A DNA stretch of 64,000 nt from assembly GCF_019801965.1 (NCBI RefSeq), contig NZ_JAHVIA010000004.1, forward strand, positions 62,001-126,000. Reading direction: 5' to 3'. Of this stretch, positions 63,474 through 64,000 are shown piece by piece (within the stretch, counting starts at the first letter, position 1; every line of letters starts with the position of its first letter). Position numbers and translations under genes: made by a program. A model generated the notes under the pieces. The model saw nothing but the letters and a program-made list of their open reading frames with translations, did not search any database and was not told the origin of the DNA. Source of the DNA: Salipiger bermudensis. Its GTDB lineage: Bacteria; Pseudomonadota; Alphaproteobacteria; Rhodobacterales; Rhodobacteraceae.

Positions 63474-64000
63474 TCAGCGCGGCGGCAGGTCGAGCGGCGC
63501 CTCGGCCATTTCGGCCGCCACGCGATCATCAATCGGCGTGTCATAGGTCATCAGCAGGTAACCCAGCACGGAATAGAAGCCGACCGTCGCGATCAGGTCG
63601 ATCACCGCGTGCCGTCCGATCGCCTCGGCCAGTTCGCGTTCCTGTTCGGGGGCCAGCTTCTTGTCGTCGATCAGGGCGTCGACGGCGCGGGTGATGAGCC
63701 CGTCCTCGCCCTCGGGCGTGCCGCCGATGGCTTTGATGCGGGCATCGCTGAAGCCGAGCTGGCGGGCCCGCGAGACGTGGTGCGCCCATTCATAGGGCGA
63801 GCCCAGCCGGTAGCCGGCACGCAGGATCACCACCTCCGAGCGCTCGAGCCCCAGCGCGGTGTCGCGCACGATGTGCTGGCGCAGCGGTGCCCAGGCGCGC
63901 AACAGCTCCGGATGATGCGCCATCGTGCGGTAGACGTTGAGCGCGCCGGCGAAGCCATCGCGCAGGTCGGCGATCTCCTCGGGCCAATCGGCATCGGAGA
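63474..64000 (-). CDS. Carboxymuconolactone decarboxylase-family protein (5' end outside window)
   Basis: The frame is open to the end of the window, so the N-terminus is missing; about 174 residues are seen. The AhpD-like fold is suggested by GALNVYRTMAHHPELLRAW, RSEVVILRAGYRLGSPYEW then AHHVSRARQLG and a later RHAVIDLIATVGFYSVLGYL. The usual Cys-x2-Cys redox motif is not present (GSPYEWAHH in its place), so it is probably not a peroxidase partner but a non-redox member. Substrate unknown. Confidence 0.82.
   Translation of the reverse strand, partial: SDADWPEEIADLRDGFAGALNVYRTMAHHPELLRAWAPLRQHIVRDTALGLERSEVVILRAGYRLGSPYEWAHHVSRARQLGFSDARIKAIGGTPEGEDGLITRAVDALIDDKKLAPEQERELAEAIGRHAVIDLIATVGFYSVLGYLLMTYDTPIDDRVAAEMAEAPLDLPPR

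Overview
The window (about 64 kb, high GC, mostly densely packed genes with frequent ATGA stop/start overlaps) looks like a chromosomal segment of a Rhodobacterales alphaproteobacterium (Roseobacter-type). This rests on gene content: a split urease cluster with extra small proteins, a DUF1127 protein, ThyX, SdhE, a PutA with a divergent Lrp-type regulator, and a Wzx/Wzy-type exopolysaccharide locus. The genus cannot be fixed from the sequence alone.

Region 1 (1-5.6 kb) is an operon of DUF2126/transglutaminase, circularly permuted ATP-grasp/alpha-E, and transglutaminase-like genes, a widely conserved but uncharacterised predicted peptide-ligase/peptidase set. It is followed by a degenerate tandem-repeat tract and by a TIM-barrel-like protein of unknown role, a TauE/SafE permease, a divergent DgoK-type sugar acid kinase and a TrmO-type tRNA methyltransferase (6-9.3 kb).

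Region 2 (9.4-17.6 kb) is the urease cluster: ureD, ureA, a small His-rich membrane protein, ureB, two small proteins, a diheme cytochrome c gene on the opposite strand, then ureC, an exported protein, a DUF1127 protein, ureE with a very long His tail, ureF and ureG. Region 3 (17.6-30.4 kb) holds housekeeping genes: thyX, gloA, a DUF1194 protein, a MarR/LdtR-like regulator, sdhE with an XRE regulator, an aspartate-family aminotransferase, an inositol monophosphatase, a GFA protein, a rhomboid protease, and putA with its divergent Lrp regulator.

Region 4 (30.5-62.9 kb) is the accessory part. It starts at a tRNA-Leu(UAA) gene and ends near a degenerate 43-nt copy of the 3' end of that tRNA plus its flank, which suggests a genomic island whose integrase has been lost or lies elsewhere. 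Between the two lie GDP-fucose synthesis (gmd, fcl), UDP-xylose synthase, a polyprenyl-phosphate glycosylphosphotransferase, several glycosyltransferases, a Wzy-like polymerase/ligase, a Wzx flippase, a Wzz/GumC co-polymerase with a dead kinase domain, a five-gene operon for an acetamido sugar, a PglD-like acetyltransferase, a WecG-type transferase, and a LuxR regulator with a pseudo-receiver domain. Two very large proteins that share the DUF4082 module sit in the same locus: a dimethylformamidase-like protein of 1383 residues and a parallel beta-helix protein of about 990 residues. They are good candidates for secreted matrix or polymer-modifying proteins. The window ends in a carboxymuconolactone decarboxylase-family gene that is cut by the border.
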